A stretch of 34,646 nt of DNA. Source: Gemmatales bacterium. Lineage in GTDB: Bacteria > Planctomycetota > Planctomycetia > Gemmatales > HRBIN36. Below are positions 33,019 through 34,646 of this stretch, piece after piece. Numbering within the stretch: the stretch's first letter is position 1; every line of letters begins with the position of its first letter. The stretch lies in contig JANXCQ010000007.1 in NCBI GenBank assembly GCA_025060195.1, forward strand, positions 1 to 34,646, written 5' to 3'. A program made the position numbers and the translations under genes. The notes beneath the pieces were generated by a model. The model ran no database searches. It worked only from the letters and a program-made list of their open reading frames with translations, and was not told the DNA's origin.

Positions 33019-34646
33019 GTGGAGAGGACAAACCTTGCTACGTCTGAACCTGCCGCCATGAAAGCGGCCAGCGCTTCCCATATGACTGGAGTGTCGGCGA
33101 CTGCGGTCGTGAGTACGGCCGGGTGGAAAGTCATTCCTGAAACGCTTGAACTACGCGAACGCATCAAACGAGCCGCGGCCGATTACCTCGCCCACACTGA
33201 TCGCTCGAAAGCGCTGACTCGCTCCCAATTACAGCAATGGGCTCAGGATTTACTGCAACGCCTCGGTCTGGGCGAACAATACCTCGGCTTCGCCGCCGTG
33301 TGCCTGTCGAATGAATTTTGGCGCGAACAACTGATGGCGATCGATTTCTCCAAACGGCTGTTACTGCTACCCCACTGCCTGAAGCATGCCGAAGGTTGCC
33401 CTGCCGAGTACAACGAATTCGGTCTGGATTGTCGAAAATGTGGCGCCTGCAGCATCGCCGATTTCAAAACACGCGCCGAAGACCTCGGCTACAAAGTGCT
33501 CGTCGCCGAGGGAACGCCCATCGTGTTGAAAATCATCCTGAGCGGCCAAGTGGACGGTATCGTCGGCGTAGCCTGCCTCAACGTCCTGGAAAAAGCACTC
33601 GACAAAGTGCTGCAAGTTCAAGTGCCCGCGCTCGCCGTGCCGCTGCTGTCGTCCAACTGCAAAAATACCTCGGTGGACGTGCATTGGGTGCAAGAAGTGA
33701 TCGGGCTGCGCGCCGCACCGCCAGCTGTGCACACCCGCAGCTACTTACCGCTGCTTCGAGCCGCTAACGAACTGTTCAACGGCCAACTCGAACAACTAGC
33801 GCCCCGGCTTCGCACCACCGCTTTGCCTCAAGACCCGATTGCACTAACGGAGTCCCTCGCCTACGATTGGCTCCGTCAAGGAGGCAAACGCTTCCGCCCC
33901 TTCATTACTCTCGCGGCCTACGATGCCTTACAGGGCGCTCCCGCTACTCGGAGCCAGGCCATCGCTTCTTTTCCCGACCATGTGCGGCGCATCGCCCTGG
34001 CCATCGAGGTGTTCCATAAAGCCTCCCTCGTACACGACGACATCGAAGACAATGACAGTTACCGCTACGGCCGCGAAACCTTACACCGCCGATATGGCAT
34101 TGCCACCGCCATCAACGTCGGCGATTACCTAATCGGTTTAGGCTATCGCTTGGCGGCACGGTGCCGCACCGAGATGGACGCGGCCGCATGTAACGACATC
34201 CTCCACAAGCTCGCCGAGGCCCACATGAAACTCTCCGAGGGCCAAGGGGCAGAACTCGCTTGGCGCGACGCCACCGATAAAGCCCTCACCCCGCTTGACG
34301 CACTAAAAATCTACGCCTTAAAAACTGCTCCTGCCTTCGAAGCTGCGCTGTATGCCGGGGTTCGCTTAGCGGGCCCCGTGAGTAATTATGAAAAACCCAT
34401 TGCCGAGTTTTGTCGCCATCTCGGAGTTGCCTTCCAAATCCTCAATGACCTACAGGACTGGGACGGCGACGACGATAACAAATTGATAGCAGGTCAGGAC
34501 ATTCTCAGCGGTCGGCCCACAGTGATTCTTGCGCTGGCTCTGGAGTTGTTACCCGAGCATCAACGTCGCTGGTTACTCCAGTTACTCCGACCAAACCAAC
34601 TTAACGTCGAACGGCTCGAAACGCTGCGGCGTTTGTTCGACGAACT
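33019..34646 (+). CDS. DUF116-polyprenyl diphosphate synthase fusion (3' end outside window)
   Basis: The frame is open from GTG 33019 (GAGGAA at 33005-33010; in-frame ATGs at 33058 and 33082) to the window edge, 542 codons. Residues about 50-235 match DUF116, with a cysteine cluster C120, C127, C138, C141, C144 (HCLKHAEGC, DCRKCGAC) that could bind metal or an iron-sulfur cluster. From about residue 250 a trans-isoprenyl diphosphate synthase follows, with GGKRFRPF, the first Asp-rich motif DDIED (340-344), QGAELAW, and the second motif as NDLQD (476-480), where Asn replaces the usual first Asp. It would elongate allylic diphosphates with isopentenyl diphosphate. It lies 34 bases after the cyclase-like gene, probably in one operon. 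The C-terminus is missing only because the window ends. Confidence 0.88.
   Translation, partial: MERTNLATSEPAAMKAASASHMTGVSATAVVSTAGWKVIPETLELRERIKRAAADYLAHTDRSKALTRSQLQQWAQDLLQRLGLGEQYLGFAAVCLSNEFWREQLMAIDFSKRLLLLPHCLKHAEGCPAEYNEFGLDCRKCGACSIADFKTRAEDLGYKVLVAEGTPIVLKIILSGQVDGIVGVACLNVLEKALDKVLQVQVPALAVPLLSSNCKNTSVDVHWVQEVIGLRAAPPAVHTRSYLPLLRAANELFNGQLEQLAPRLRTTALPQDPIALTESLAYDWLRQGGKRFRPFITLAAYDALQGAPATRSQAIASFPDHVRRIALAIEVFHKASLVHDDIEDNDSYRYGRETLHRRYGIATAINVGDYLIGLGYRLAARCRTEMDAAACNDILHKLAEAHMKLSEGQGAELAWRDATDKALTPLDALKIYALKTAPAFEAALYAGVRLAGPVSNYEKPIAEFCRHLGVAFQILNDLQDWDGDDDNKLIAGQDILSGRPTVILALALELLPEHQRRWLLQLLRPNQLNVERLETLRRLFDE

Overview
The window looks like a chromosomal segment of a planctomycete, probably Gemmatales-like. 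This is inferred from the gene mix: FG-GAP and PQQ-propeller exported proteins, a YdjY-domain protein, clustered Uma2 nucleases, an Rhs locus, and a DUF116-polyprenyl synthase fusion beside a squalene-hopene-cyclase-like protein. No rRNA or species marker is present, so the taxonomy is tentative.

Layout. (1) 46-7209, + strand: an exported FG-GAP/VCBS protein, four Uma2-family genes (one broken) made by a tandem duplication that also copied the tail of the FG-GAP gene, a PQQ-like beta-propeller protein and a YdjY-domain protein. (2) About 7210-13257: a decayed accessory region. It holds, mostly on the - strand, two Rhs C-terminal tips (one carrying three in-frame stops), a frameshifted unknown gene, a probable transposase relic, one intact small immunity-like gene, and about 1.7 kb in which I see no gene. 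(3) 13258-18129, + strand: a promoter, a Val/Ile-rich leader peptide, mutually exclusive RNA hairpins ending in an intrinsic terminator, then citramalate synthase (cimA) and valyl-tRNA synthetase (valS). (4) 18130-21522: a class V aminotransferase, a TIM-barrel isomerase-like protein, a HAD phosphatase and tRNA-Glu(UUC). (5) 22001-25384: four unrecognised + strand genes, the first three tightly coupled. (6) 26375-29307, - strand: E2 and E3 of a 2-oxoacid dehydrogenase complex. (7) 29509-34646, + strand: purF, a class II terpene-cyclase-like protein and a DUF116-polyprenyl synthase fusion that runs off the window.

The most striking item is the attenuator at 13258-13464. The 19-residue leader has five Val and three Ile codons. 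It is followed by segments that can pair 1:2, 2:3 (antiterminator) or 3:4 (terminator), directly ahead of an isoleucine-pathway enzyme and the enzyme that charges tRNA-Val. This suggests the cimA-valS operon is controlled by ribosome stalling when charged tRNA-Val or tRNA-Ile is scarce. The terpene pair (cyclase plus prenyl synthase) at the right end probably works in one isoprenoid pathway.
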